From the NCBI GenBank assembly GCA_003667245.1, contig RCNN01000026.1:124001-188000 (forward strand): a DNA stretch of 64,000 nt. The letters run 5' to 3'. Below the pieces are notes generated by a model. The model worked only from the letters and a program-made list of their open reading frames with translations. It was not told the origin of the DNA and did not search any database. Shown one piece after another: positions 10,261 through 20,580 of this stretch (the stretch's first letter is position 1; every line of letters starts with the position of its first letter). Source of the stretch: Heterostelium multicystogenum. Its lineage: Eukaryota > Evosea > Eumycetozoa > Acytosteliales > Acytosteliaceae. The translations under genes and the position numbers were made by a program.

Positions 10261-10429
10261 TTTAAAAGAGTAACACATAAACGTATATATATAGGATCTA
10301 TTAACAATAATTAATTATAACTATAGAGGAATTAGGGTTATTAATTGGAATGATTTGTTTATTTGATTATTTTCGGTTTTTATACTATAAATTTCTTATT
10401 TTTATGATTTTTGAACTTCGTGTTTTACA
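10261..10429 (-). repeat. 5' LTR of the retrotransposon
   Basis: 169-bp long terminal repeat, one A shorter than its partner at 5552-5721 and otherwise identical. It should carry the element's promoter. Confidence 0.95.
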
Positions 10430-10434
10430 CTCCA
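10430..10434. repeat. target-site duplication, right copy (CTCCA)
   Basis: A perfect repeat of the five bases at 5547-5551, directly flanking the right LTR. Confidence 0.85.
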
Positions 10435-10465
10435 ACGATAGGTATAGAAATCAATTTCACCATTC

Positions 10466-10485
10466 TATTCCCGCATGCGGGAATA
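10466..10485. repeat. perfect 20-bp palindrome 3' of the tRNA gene
   Basis: The core ATTCCCGCATGCGGGAAT (10467-10484), with one more pair on each side, reads the same on both strands. It begins about 10 bases beyond the 3' end of the tRNA gene and is GC-rich in an AT-rich setting. It could form a cruciform or RNA hairpin in the tRNA trailer, or be a protein binding site. Function unknown. Confidence 0.7.
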
Positions 10486-10495
10486 TATGTTTTAT

Positions 10496-10568
10496 TACTC
10501 CTTGTGGGGATCGAACCCACGACCCTGACCGTGTAAAGGTCATGTGATAACCACTACACCAAAAGAGC
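10496..10568 (-). tRNA. tRNA-Val (UAC)
   Basis: A 73-nt cloverleaf on the minus strand. The anticodon loop TTTACAC reads UAC, decoding GUA (Val). The D-arm is GTGTAGTGGTTATCAC, as in eukaryotic valine tRNAs, and the T-arm GTGGG-TTCGATC-CCCAC is perfect. The acceptor stem GCTCTTT/AAGGAGT has two G-U pairs, including 1-72. Internal A and B boxes (TGGTGTAGTGG, GGTTCGATCCC) match the Pol III consensus. No intron and no encoded CCA. No TTTT occurs on the transcribed strand for 228 nt downstream, so termination is unexplained. Confidence 0.96.
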
Positions 10569-10849
10569 TATGTTGAATTTTTCCTTTTTTATTCCAATAT
10601 CAACATTTTACATTTCCTCAAATATTATTACTATTTTTACAAAATATATTTTTACTAATTTACACAATATTTCAGATATAATTTTGAAAAAAAACTTATA
10701 GTTGAGTAATTTCCAATGAGCTTTGTATAAATTAGCTTCAATTTGGTGATGTCACCTTCTAAAAAATGATGGTAAACTAATTATAAAAACTATTAATTTT
10801 GACCCTTTCCAATTTGATGATACTTTATTTGAATATTCAATAAGTAGAA

Positions 10850-11304
10850 ATGACTTGGACCCCATTAAATGCCCCAATTGGTGGTACCCACTATGATATG
10901 GGCAATGTATTGATAAGATCATTCAAGACAAACGACTGTAAGTCTGGTTGCTTTAGATTGATATTAGCTGTAGAGAAAGGAAGTTGGGAACGTGCAATTA
11001 GGGTTGTCGATAGTGATACTGTACGATGGAAAGAGATAAAGTGTGAAAGGAAACCAAGGTAATACATACCCTGCGGAATACGATCAGAGCAGAGGAGATT
11101 TGTTCAACTATGATGCATGCTGGATCGAGTCAAATCAAGTTAGAAACCTATCTTTAGAGTGTTGGAAATATACAGGAAACTTGGGGAAAGATTGGCTCTG
11201 AACAGATCACACTTCCTGATACAATGAATGAACTGGAATCAAGTACCATAGTATTCTTCTGGATGGATGACAATTCAAAAAGCAAAGGCATTGTACTTAA
11301 ATAA
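10850..11304 (+). CDS. unrecognised small protein, frameshifted
   Basis: The ATG at 10850 opens a 70-codon frame ending in AGG TAA at about 11060. Protein-like sequence continues in other frames (YPAEYDQSRGDLFNYDACWIES from about 11070, then IGSEQITLPDTMNELESST up to a TAA at 11304), giving roughly 150 residues in all. Trp and Cys are frequent and composition is that of a globular protein. The GTAATA at 11060 could instead be an intron donor. I recognise no domain. It stands alone between the tRNA gene and the trypsin-like gene. It is likely a real gene because codon usage and G+C are well above the flanks. Confidence 0.5.
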
Positions 11305-11641
11305 TGAGCCTCAACCAAGAACAAATATTCCAACTCGAGACATCTTCCCACTTTAATAAATTCATGACATAGTTTCAGTTTTTTTGAACTTGATTTTATT
11401 ATTCAAGTTTAAAGTGAATCCACAATTCTATTAATTTTACATGGTTTTTTTTTTGTAAATTGTTTAAAAAACTGTTTTTAACTCATTTTTAAACTCCTTT
11501 CCTTTCCATTTGATTTTCCACTTTTCAAAATATTAATAACCAATGAATGCATCAAATTCAGAAAAAGGTAATTAGCTTCAAAATATTACTATCAAAGTAC
11601 TCTCTAACCTTCACTCAACGCATACAATAATAGATGCATAT
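11305..11641. other. AT-rich spacer
   Basis: Low-complexity A/T-rich DNA upstream of the trypsin-like gene. No open frame or structured element seen. Confidence 0.6.
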
Positions 11642-13112
11642 ATGATAGATCCCCACCGATCTAGGTCACATTGATCAACACAGCAACAAATACAACAAGA
11701 TTATGATCCATTCAATGATGTGAACCTCAGATATAGGGACATAGATCCTGCTGATGTGGGTGAACAACAACAACAACAACAAGATAATGAGCCAAACTTA
11801 AATGATCATCATCAAGGAATTGATGTGGATATGAATATTTACAATGCTAACAATATCATACCTATTGGTTATGAGCACGAGTATGGCAACTCCGATTTCA
11901 TTATTGATGAAAACTTCGATCCTAATCTGAAGGGAATCATTCAAACCACTGATCGCTCAGACTTGATTCCCGAGTATAAAGTCACAGATAAATTCCAATA
12001 CTCTGGGAGCAAGGGTGCAGTAATAACAGAGACTCATGGTGAGTGTGTCTTTCATACACATCAGGGTGAGATGGAAATAGATGTTGAGATATCAACATTC
12101 AACAGCAAGGGCAAAATTATCAACTCTGAGCTTTTTAAAACGATCAACTATAAAAAGGATTTAGAAATTGCCGCGAGAGCAGTAGGAAGACTATTTATCA
12201 GGTAATTACATATATTTAGAGTGCTTGTGATGCTTTTAATCTAATATTTAACTTCAAACAAAAGATATAAGATAATGATCAACATCGATGGTTTGCAGGA
12301 ACAGGTTTTTGTGTTAGCACGGATAAAGTTGTAACCTCAGCTCAGAATATCGAACCTAAAATACATAGCTCATTAATACTGGATAAGATATTCATTTATT
12401 TCGGTTGCGATGCAACAGTTGACGTCGAAATTGATTTATCACATCCGAGGACTCATCACTATTACGAATTGCTGCCAATAGTTGATGAGCAAGTGAGTAA
12501 CACAAATTTAGTTCATACTACTTTAGCGAACCACATCGTAAATGGACCACGAAAGGGCATTACAATACTTAAATTTAAAAGCACGCCACCCGTAAATTTG
12601 TATTATTTATTGCCTACCCTACCGGAGAACTCGCTTGATCAATTATATTATGTGATTGATATATCCTTCTTACATGGAAGCTGATGAATTTAAGAAATGG
12701 TACAAAGATGCAAGAAATATATCACAACAACCTGATGTCTATGAGTTGAATTTAGAAAAACTGTATCGTCTGATATCTCGAAATTGTCGAGGATTTCAAC
12801 ACAAGATGTTGGCTTTCTCAAAAGTTGCAAATATAATCTTACAACCAACTTTCTACTTCCCAAGTTCCAGCACTTGCAGGGTGCAGCGGCTCAATGTTGG
12901 GAGTAGTTAAAGAAGGATCACAATTTATAGGTGTACACATTGGTGGTTCAAGTGAAGCCCACTCAAATATCGCAATTTCAGTTGTACATCCACACTTTTA
13001 CCAGCTATACAAACGATATGTCTTGTCGGATTCTGATTTTGCGAAGGAGCATAAAGAACATCTGGCAAAACTATATAGAATTTTGCGAAATCACCCAAGA
13101 TATTATAATTAA
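11642..13112 (+). CDS. trypsin-fold protein, probably catalytically dead
   Basis: The N-terminal part (from the ATG at 11642, with one in-frame TGA that I take as an error) is polar with a Gln run and a ~160-residue region without recognised domain. After an apparent intron (about 12204-12290) a serine-protease-like domain follows: GTGFCVSTDKVVTSAQNI matches the region before the catalytic His (usually TAAH), GITILKF matches the region of the catalytic Asp (usually DIALL), and VPALAGCSGSMLGVV matches the Ser loop. So Ser is kept, but His is replaced by Gln and Asp by Gly in the visible frame. Frameshifts lie near 12670 and 12850. The TAA at 13112 follows HPRYYN. It may be a regulatory pseudoprotease; the fold call rests on these three motifs only. 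Confidence 0.6.
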
Positions 13113-13476
13113 TAAGAAATGTAAATTAAAAACCCTTCTGATTCCTCTTGGATTTAGATTTATTTGTACAGCACATATATTATCATTTATGTCGATCTTT
13201 ATCTCAGTCTTTTATCTTCTATGCTTTAAAGTAGTGATGAAATGCTCCATATCTTTTGACTATTACCATTCAATCAGACTCTGACTATAATTAAAAAAGA
13301 CTGTGTAATAATTATAGTTTAGCTACTTTTGATTTCTTGTAATTACAATTTATTTTTGAAATTTTGAATTTGATCTTCCCGCCTTAAAGTGAGATGCATG
13401 TAGTTCCAAAAAATATGAGTATAGCACAATAATAAAGTGCAGATTAATAGTATACTATACTTATATATCTATATAA
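13113..13476. other. AT-rich spacer upstream of rfc5
   Basis: Intergenic DNA with a chance 117-codon open frame overlapping the end of the previous gene. No feature seen. Confidence 0.5.
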
Positions 13477-14797
13477 ATGGATACACCAAACACAACGGCA
13501 CCGACAACATTATCAAACAAAGAGCAATTGTTTCATGATAGACTTCCTTGGGTAGAGAAATATCGTCCAAAGGACTTGAGTGGTTTGATAGCTCACGAGG
13601 ATATCACAGATACTGGTACTTAAGTTCAATTCTAAATATGTTTCAAGACATGTTTATTTACCAACAAACCTCAATCATCATCATCTAGTTAATAAATTGA
13701 TTGCCAAGAATTCACTTCTCATCTGTTGTTCTATGGCCCACCAGGTACAGGTAAAACATCTACAATCCAAGCGATAGCACGTAAACTATATGGAGACAGC
13801 TATTCACGTATGGTTTTGGAATTGAATGCATCGGATGATCGTGGTATTGACGTTGTCAAGAGAACAAATCAAGACTTTTGCAAGTTCAATGTTTATGTTT
13901 AGGTAGGCTAGTAACGCTGAAGATGACCATGCACATGAATTACATCTAACTGATTGCAATCTTAGTAACTACCCATACAAGTTGATTATATTGGACGAAG
14001 CAGATTCGATGACCGATGCAGCACAGACAGCACTTAGAAGAGTGATTGAAAGTATACTAGAACAACCAGATTCTGTATGATTTGTAATTATGTTTCAAAG
14101 ATTTACCAGCACTCCAATCGAGATGTACAAGATTCAGATTCAGTCCACTGCCCAAACAGGCAATTTCAAGAGAATGAAAGAGATATAGCATGCGAATCGT
14201 AAATATCGTGGGCAATACTCATAGTGTAACGTAATCGCCACTAACCTCAAATGAATCTATAGATTAACAGTGAGTGATGACGCATTGAACTCAATTATAG
14301 CACTCAGTGAAGGTGATATGAGAAAGTGTTTGAATATATTGCAATCAGCAGCAATGTCGAACGATGTTGGTGAAACCATCGATAGAGATACAATCTATCG
14401 TTGTACAGGACAACCTTTGCCGAGCGACATAAAGAAGATCATAGGATGGGTATTAAATCAATCTTATAGCGATGCACTAAACAGTAAGTAAATAAACAAT
14501 CCTCACATATGATGAAGTAAAAGATTAACTAACATGTATGTTTGATTGATCATTTCAATAGATATATTAAATTTAAAGAAAGAAAAAGGGATTGTCATTG
14601 ACAGATATCATTAAAGAACTGCATATGACAACACTGAAAAATACCAAGCATCAGTGGACCAAGCCTCTGGAATCTCATTAAAGAACTCTCCGATATCGAG
14701 TACAATCTATCATTTGGAGCAACCGAGAAGCTTCAACTTGGAAGTATGATAGGTAGCTTTCAAACTCATTAGAGATGCAGCTGTAAACTCTCAATGA
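13477..14797 (+). CDS. rfc5: replication factor C small subunit (RFC5/yeast Rfc3 type)
   Basis: A subunit of the nuclear clamp loader that opens PCNA on DNA. Exon 1 gives [16 protein letters not shown], the conserved N-terminus of this subunit. The Walker A motif [11 protein letters not shown] (about 13735), [11 protein letters not shown] (about 13820) and the Walker [12 protein letters not shown] (about 13985) follow; [15 protein letters not shown] and [11 protein letters not shown] (about 14310-14430) match the C-terminal half of human RFC5. Introns are seen near 13617-13690, 13902-13970 and 14484-14560. Frameshifts near 13610, 13860, 14050 and 14100-14250 break the frame while homology continues. 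The end at TGA 14797 follows a conserved-looking C-terminal helical region. RFC5 type fits better than RFC2 or RFC4 because of the LPWVEKYRP start and the TGQP stretch. Confidence 0.88.
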
Positions 14798-14935
14798 AGA
14801 TATGGCTTCAACGTGATCCGTTTAGTTTGATTCAAATGCAACAACACCTGCATGTAATAATAAAAGTGTTTTCGCTTTAAAGATAATATTAACTATTGGT
14901 GGTGCTAGCAGAAAAAATTAAATTAAAATTAAATT

Positions 14936-14955
14936 AAAAAAAAAAAAAAAAAAAA
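14936..14955. repeat. poly-A run
   Basis: About 20 consecutive A residues between rfc5 and polr1c, the longest homopolymer of the window. Confidence 0.9.
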
Positions 14956-15070
14956 CGACAAATTTTTTTTACAGCTTTAGACGATTGACCATCATTCATT
15001 TACTTGTATTAGATTCTTTCATTGTATATTGTACATACCTACATAATAATTACATAAAGAGCAATCAACA

Positions 15071-16427
15071 ATGGGAAAGAAATCAAAGGAGAACGGTTCA
15101 TCTTCGAGCGATAAACACAACGATGGTGTCCCTGACCCTTTATTAGAGAATCAAAGAACTAGAGTCACTGTTAGAAAATGATGGTAATGAAAATGTAATG
15201 GTATCAATCCAATCACTCAACCAATCAACCAATCAATGTATCAGATTATGATGATGATGGTTCCGCTTGCTAGAATTATATTGATAAGATATGGTTTTGC
15301 TAATCTACTTGGTTTTACTATTGACAACAGAAAGAGGAGTTTATTATAGCGGTGCATATACATCATTGGGATACGACAACAGTTTTCAGTTTAGAAAATT
15401 TAAAAAAGAACTTTAAGATCAAAGTACTATCAGATAAACCCGATCATTTGGTATTTGAGATGATCGGTGTCGATGCACCAATTGCAAATGCACTTAGACG
15501 TATTCTCATTTCTGAGATCCCAACAATGGCAATCGAACGTGTCTTCATGATTAACAATACATCGATTTTACAGGATGAGGTTTTGGCACACCGTCTTGGT
15601 TTGATTCCAATCAAAGTAAGATCCAAAGATCTTCAATTTTAAAACAACGTAAGCCATCACTCTACTTTGATGCCTTGATGGCGGAGTTAGACAACTTTTA
15701 CTAATCGATTTGGGTGTTTATAATAAATATAACAGCTGGTAAAGAATAATACAGCAGAAGATACATTAATTTTTAATTTGAAAGTTAAATGCTATAAAGA
15801 TGCAAATGGAGAAACAATCAATGGAACAGTGTTGTCGAAACACCTGAAATGGGTTCCAACAGACGAATCAGGAAGTTGATGTTTCCAAATGAACCGATCA
15901 CCCAAGACCAGCATACGACGATATTCCAATCGTCAAGTTGAGACCAGGTCAGTCTCTAGAGGTACAGTGTTATTGTGAGAAGAATATTGGTCGTGAACAC
16001 ATCAAATGGTCAACCAGTCGGTACAGCCTTCTACAAGATTCTACCAAAGATTACTGTTTCCGACAAGGTCACAGGAGAAAAAAGCTAAAAAACTCAAGCA
16101 ATCATGTCCAATGAACGTATATGACATCGAAGACTCTGGTAAAGCATTCGCTGCTCGTCCATTAGATTGTACCATGTGTCGTGAATGTATGTAGAGATCC
16201 AGAGATGGAACCATTAGTAAAGTTAGAAAGAATTAGAGATCATTTTATTTGTATGTTATTCGCTTAAATTAGACTGATAGATCATCGTATTATTAACACT
16301 AAAAAAAATATAGGTTTCAATTGAATCAGTTGGTACCATTGAACCAAAGACATTGTTTCAAGATGCTATTAAGATATTAATTGATAAATGTAGTACAGTT
16401 GAGAATTCATTGAATAATCAAATTTAA
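15071..16427 (+). CDS. polr1c: RNA polymerase I and III subunit AC40 (RPAC1)
   Basis: The alpha-like subunit shared by RNA polymerases I and III, which pairs with AC19 to start enzyme assembly. The ATG at 15071 opens a Lys/Ser-rich N-terminus; an intron follows at about 15180-15340. The dimerisation domain is clear: FEMIGVDAPIANALRRILIS and PTMAIERVFMINNTSILQDE, then LAHRLGLIPI (about 15450-15620), the alpha motif of this family. The insert domain (DTLIFNLKVKC) and the second half with IKLRPGQ-like sequence, CTMCREC (about 16170) and VKLERIRDHFI follow. A last intron (about 16250-16315) leads to SIESVGTIEPKTLFQDAIKIL and the TAA at 16427. Several one-base frameshifts occur (near 15640, 15870, 16010, 16180). 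Confidence 0.9.
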
Positions 16428-16607
16428 AAACCATTAAATAAATACAAAGAGGTAATAAACAACAACAAAAACAATTATTTAACATCAAAGTCGTAAACTT
16501 GCTTCTTATCGCGATATTAAATGAAACATATAGAAAGATTAGATAATATAAGTAGATAGATTATGTTGTTTATCTCTTAAATTATATACAATTTACAACA
16601 ATATTGT

Positions 16608-17490
16608 TTAAAGTTTGGCAAATGGTAGTTGTAAATTCGATGATTCACCAAAAATCACCTGCTTTCAACAAGTTCATTGCATTTCTATAGAGCTCTCTCT
16701 TTAGTCCACCATATGTGAATCTATCTTTACCCTTTGGTGCGATTTTGGTGGCCAATTTGGATTGCCTCTGGCATCAACATCTCTTCTGTTGTGGCCTTGT
16801 CTACAATGTTCAGCTTAGCTGCTTGATCACCTGGGAATCTCTTTCCAAGTAATACTGTGTCTCTATAGGTGGCAGCATTTGTAATTTTTTGATCTAGTTG
16901 TTTATGTTAAATTTATTATCATTGATTGATTGATCGATTGGATACTTACTGCAAAAACGGCATTCATACCTGATGGTGTCAATGGAATGTGAATGTCAAC
17001 TTCGGGCAAACAAAAGAATCCCTTGTCGTTTCTCATGATTCTAAAGTCGTGACACAGCATGCCAACATTGCACCACCGGCGAAGGTATGACCATTCCAAA
17101 GCAGCTATAGTTGGAATAGGGAGTGTCAAGAATCGTGCCAACAATGTTTGGAAATCTTTGATGAATGGCTTGAATCCCTCATGTCCTATGGTCATTGCCC
17201 ATTCCAAAATCCAAACCATTTGAGAAGTACTTTGGATTGGTTCCTGTTGTTATCAAGCACGATGCATTCTCTTGCCTAAGAACATTCATGCCGATCAAGC
17301 ATCAGTAAACTTATCATGATTTGAAGGTATTTCGAATGCTTACTTTTCTCGATAAAGTCAAGAGCATCATTCATATTCTTGATATTCTTGTTGTTGAATC
17401 TATTTTCATTGTCATTCAATTTAAGAATGTAAACATCATCTGTATTTGTGCCAATTCAACAATGCAGTGTCCAAAAGTAGCCAAACTCAT
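16608..17490 (-). CDS. peroxisomal enoyl-CoA isomerase/hydratase (crotonase family)
   Basis: Crotonase-fold enzyme, closest in pattern to peroxisomal delta3,delta2-enoyl-CoA isomerases, which move double bonds so unsaturated fatty acids can be beta-oxidised. The start at 17490 gives MSLATFGHCIVEL. Conserved pieces are FSNGLDLEWAM (about 17210), LTLPIPTIAALNGH (about 17100-17130, read across a frameshift), CHDFRIMRNDKGFFCLPEVDI (about 17000-17060) and, after an intron near 16890-16960, a region resembling the lid. In the right frame the C-terminus reads ...LPFAKL, a PTS1 peroxisomal signal (AKL). Frameshifts occur near 17440, 17215, 17085, 16975 and 16640. Isomerase versus hydratase is not certain from this. 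Confidence 0.75.
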
Positions 17491-17906
17491 TTTTCTTTAA
17501 TAATATATAAGTATAAGTAATAAAATACAATGTTGCTTTTATAATAATAATAATAATAATATATGACAAATGTAGTAAAAATAATGATTAACAGCTGGAA
17601 TATCAAACTAAACACATTCAATTCCAAATTATTTTATTTTTTAATGAAATTTAAATCTTCGATATTCATTACCAAATTTAGATATAATATTATGAATTGA
17701 TGTTTTTTTTTTTTGTAATCAGAATAATGAAATTTCAAGATTTTATTATTTAGAAATCTAAACCTAATCACATTAGAATAAAATAATAACAAATGATCAT
17801 TTTAGTGACCCATTTTCTTGTGTTATTTGATCAAATTTGGGAGGATGTAGTAAAAGTTTACAATTGGTTTTATTTGTAGAAGAATACAGCAGAGTTGTAA
17901 TCAGTT
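17491..17906. other. intergenic, convergent/divergent spacer
   Basis: AT-rich DNA with an (AAT)n run at about 17545-17563. No gene seen. Confidence 0.6.
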
Positions 17907-19766
17907 TCATATGGATAGAATTTTGCTCTTTTTCCAGCGGTTGGTCTCAATTGAGTAGATGTAGTCACCATGTTTCTTACCACCGAAAAAGTAGATCAGG
18001 TTGTTGATGTAGAGCATTGGGTATTTGGCATTGTTGTAGAATGCGGTAATGGGGAATCCAATGGACTGTTTGGTTCGCTTGCTGATTGAGAGTTGGAGGA
18101 ATTCGCCATATTCATCGACAATATATATGAGGTCGCGTCCCATCAAAGCAGAATGAGACAATGAAGTTGAGGCTGTTGATGTCAAATACCAGTGTCTGAA
18201 TCTCACCAGTCTGCAAATTGAAAGTTGCTATCTCATTGAAATCTCTGTCCATTATATAGATCTCTCCATTCAGGTAGAAGCTGCAGGCATTGACAAGGGT
18301 ACGTTTGAATTCACCGACTCTTTCGAACTGCATGGTTTCGACATCGAATCGATCAATCCTGCGGAGATCACCGTGTAATGTACGACCTCCAATCAGATAG
18401 ATGTACTGGCTACCATCGTAGCAGGTAGATATTCCTTCACCACCATCGGTTGTAATATTCCCAACATGATCCCATGCCAGCTTTTCAATGGAAAATCGCG
18501 AGAATGACGTTGATTTTAGTCGGCCACCGAATACAAAAACAAAAGTCGTTTGGTCGAAACAGTAGAATACACATAGTGATAGTGATGTTGCTGCAATGGC
18601 TTTCCATCCTCTAATAAAAGCTCTTGTTCTGAGGGATGAGGTACCATCGGCTGCCAGTTTGTCAATGTGATTGCTATCTTTGTAGTTTACGAATTTCAAA
18701 GTGCCAAGATCCAAAATATTAGATCCATCTCTACCAGTCATCAGGATGTAATATCTTTGATTTAAGAAAAGTTGAGCATGTGAAGTGTTGGTTCCTGTTA
18801 TCAATGATTTCATAGGTATTTTGAAAAAGATTCTTCCACTCTTCCAATTTAATTTCATCAAATTCAATCTTGTAGTAGGTGGATCTTCGTGCTGCCGACC
18901 GACTCTGATTAAAAAGATGAAGGTGTTGTTGAACTAGATTTACAAGTTGGTATTTATGTTGATTTATATTAAACAGCAATGAATTTTTAACTAGATTTAC
19001 AAATTGGAATAATGGACTTCCATTGTTATTATTGTTAGTTGTAGAGACTTCAGTGATATTGTTTTCATTGCAGCCATTATTATTATTATTATTATTGCTA
19101 TTCTGTTGGTATAGTAACGAAAGTTGTAGATGTAGAAATCTGTTGCTCAAATTTCTTTGTTTCTTTAATTTCTGGAATTTTCGAGCCAATTTGATTTAGG
19201 ATTGAATTTACAACTTTTGTTTCAGATAGGAGAGTATTCATATTCTGCTCACTCTTTTCACGTTCTTTGTACAATGCTGTCAGCAATTTGCTTTCCTCTC
19301 GGTTTAGGAATTCTCGCAAGAGATGGAATTGATATTTAACATGCTCCTCCGTTGACTTTGAGCTCTCTATAATCTTGTTGTTTCGCTTTAGATATTTCCA
19401 AATCTCTTCCAAACGCTCGGTATATATGTTACAGTCCTTTCCACTCGAGGCGCTTGAGCTACTAGTGGTCGATACGGCATCGTCAACCAAAGATCCAGCT
19501 TCACCTTCATCTTTCTTCATAGAGGCACTGCTCTTTTCCTTATTGATGATTGTAGATATATTTAAAACACTGCCACTGCTGTTGATGATGTCATTCTTTA
19601 AAGTATCAGAATCCACTACCTGGTGAGTCTTGTGTGAATTTTCAGGACTAGCAAATCCTTTCGAGCACAACAATTGGTTGCAGTCAACACACAAAAACTT
19701 TAATCTTTTCGTGGAGTGTGACTTACAAAATTGACTGATACTACTATTTAGTTTAGTGTCTTCCAT
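17907..19766 (-). CDS. B-box zinc finger protein with kelch-like repeats
   Basis: A member of a large dictyostelid family. From ATG 19766 (MEDTKLN) the protein starts with a B-box zinc finger: CKSHSTKRLKFLCVDCNQLL, then a Cys and spaced His residues (about 19640-19740). A Ser-rich linker and a long coiled coil follow (about 19200-19440), then a poly-Asn stretch (about 19080). The C-terminal half has kelch-type beta-propeller repeats with motifs such as VFVFGGRLKS, YIYLIGGRTLHGD and LIYFFGGKKHGDYIYSIETNRW (about 17930-18560). Frameshifts lie near 19100, 18790 and 18170. The function of this family is poorly known; a B-box with coiled coil and propeller suggests a TRIM-like adaptor without RING. 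The stop at 17907 follows WKKSKILSI. Confidence 0.8.
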
Positions 19767-20157
19767 GTCCTGAATTTGTTGATTGATCAATATTGATTGA
19801 TTGATTGACTATGAGTGAGTTATCGTCAAATAAAGAATATTAATTAATTTGAAGAACAGTTGATTAGCGAATAAATAATATTAAATTAATTTAAATTAAT
19901 TTATTTTATTATTAATGATTTGCCATGAATTCAGATAATTGTTCGTTAACGAATGCATTGTGGTAAAATCTGTCAAATTTGTAACAAATACAGTAATAGT
20001 GTCAAAAAAAAAATTAAAAAAAATAAAAAAAAGGAAATTTTGCACACTAAATTTACCCCAGTGTCACAATAACAAAAGAAATAGATCTAAATGATTGATT
20101 TAGATGCTATTATGATTCTATAATTATTATAAATAGTTAATATATATCGTAATATTA

Positions 20158-20340
20158 TTAGTAATAAAGTAAAAAAAATGATTCATTTTTAGTGTTTAGT
20201 TCAACCAATAAAGAATCAAGTTTGATGGATGAATAGTGTACACAAGGAATCTGGAGTTCATAGCTTAGATATTCACCAACAACTGGAGTAACATTATTAA
20301 TATTTGTGAGGATCATCATCTTGTTGAACTTCCCAACCAT
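20158..20340 (-). CDS. possible 60-residue hypothetical protein
   Basis: ATG 20340 to stop 20158, with a coding-like composition (NVTPVVGEYLSYELQIPCVHYSS) that stands out from the A/T-rich flanks. No signal peptide and no known domain. It may be an exon or a remnant of something larger; upstream sequence offers no clear continuation. Confidence 0.2.
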   Translation of the reverse strand: MVGKFNKMMILTNINNVTPVVGEYLSYELQIPCVHYSSIKLDSLLVELNTKNESFFLLYY

Positions 20341-20580
20341 TAATCTTATAATACCTGGTGGATCTGAAAGAGTGGTAACTCACCATAATTCTCAGTGGAA
20401 AATTTTGAACAACAAAACACGTGGTGATCACTGACCACTGATGCATCTTTGCATAATGTTTAATTTAAAATTAATTTGATTAGCTGAATATTTTGTGTTT
20501 TTATTTAAACACTCATCTCATACATCTTTTACTTTTAAAAAGTAATAAAAGATAAAGTTAGATAAAAAATAGTAGTTGGT

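Larger units (their letters stand above)
5552..10429 (-). mobile_element. Skipper-like Ty3/gypsy chromodomain retrotransposon
   Basis: A complete LTR element of 4878 bp read on the minus strand: 5' LTR 10261-10429, gag 9157-10209, protease-RT-RNase H 7384-9126, RNase H end-integrase-chromodomain 5694-7382, 3' LTR 5552-5721. The order PR-RT-RH-IN plus a C-terminal chromodomain marks a chromovirus. A purine-rich tract lies directly inside the 3' LTR (about 5722-5740) as plus-strand primer. No TGG-type primer binding site is visible inside the 5' LTR; a T-rich stretch is found there. Gag and protease-pol share one frame, separated by a single TGA, as reported for Dictyostelium Skipper. One frameshift in RNase H breaks pol. 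The two LTRs differ by one indel, so the insertion is young. It lies about 65 bp beyond the 3' end of a tRNA gene. Confidence 0.95.

Noticed and set aside
10350..10547. 65-codon frame starting in the 5' LTR and crossing the tRNA gene
   Set aside because: Runs antisense through LTR and tRNA; the same LTR start occurs in the other copy; chance frame.
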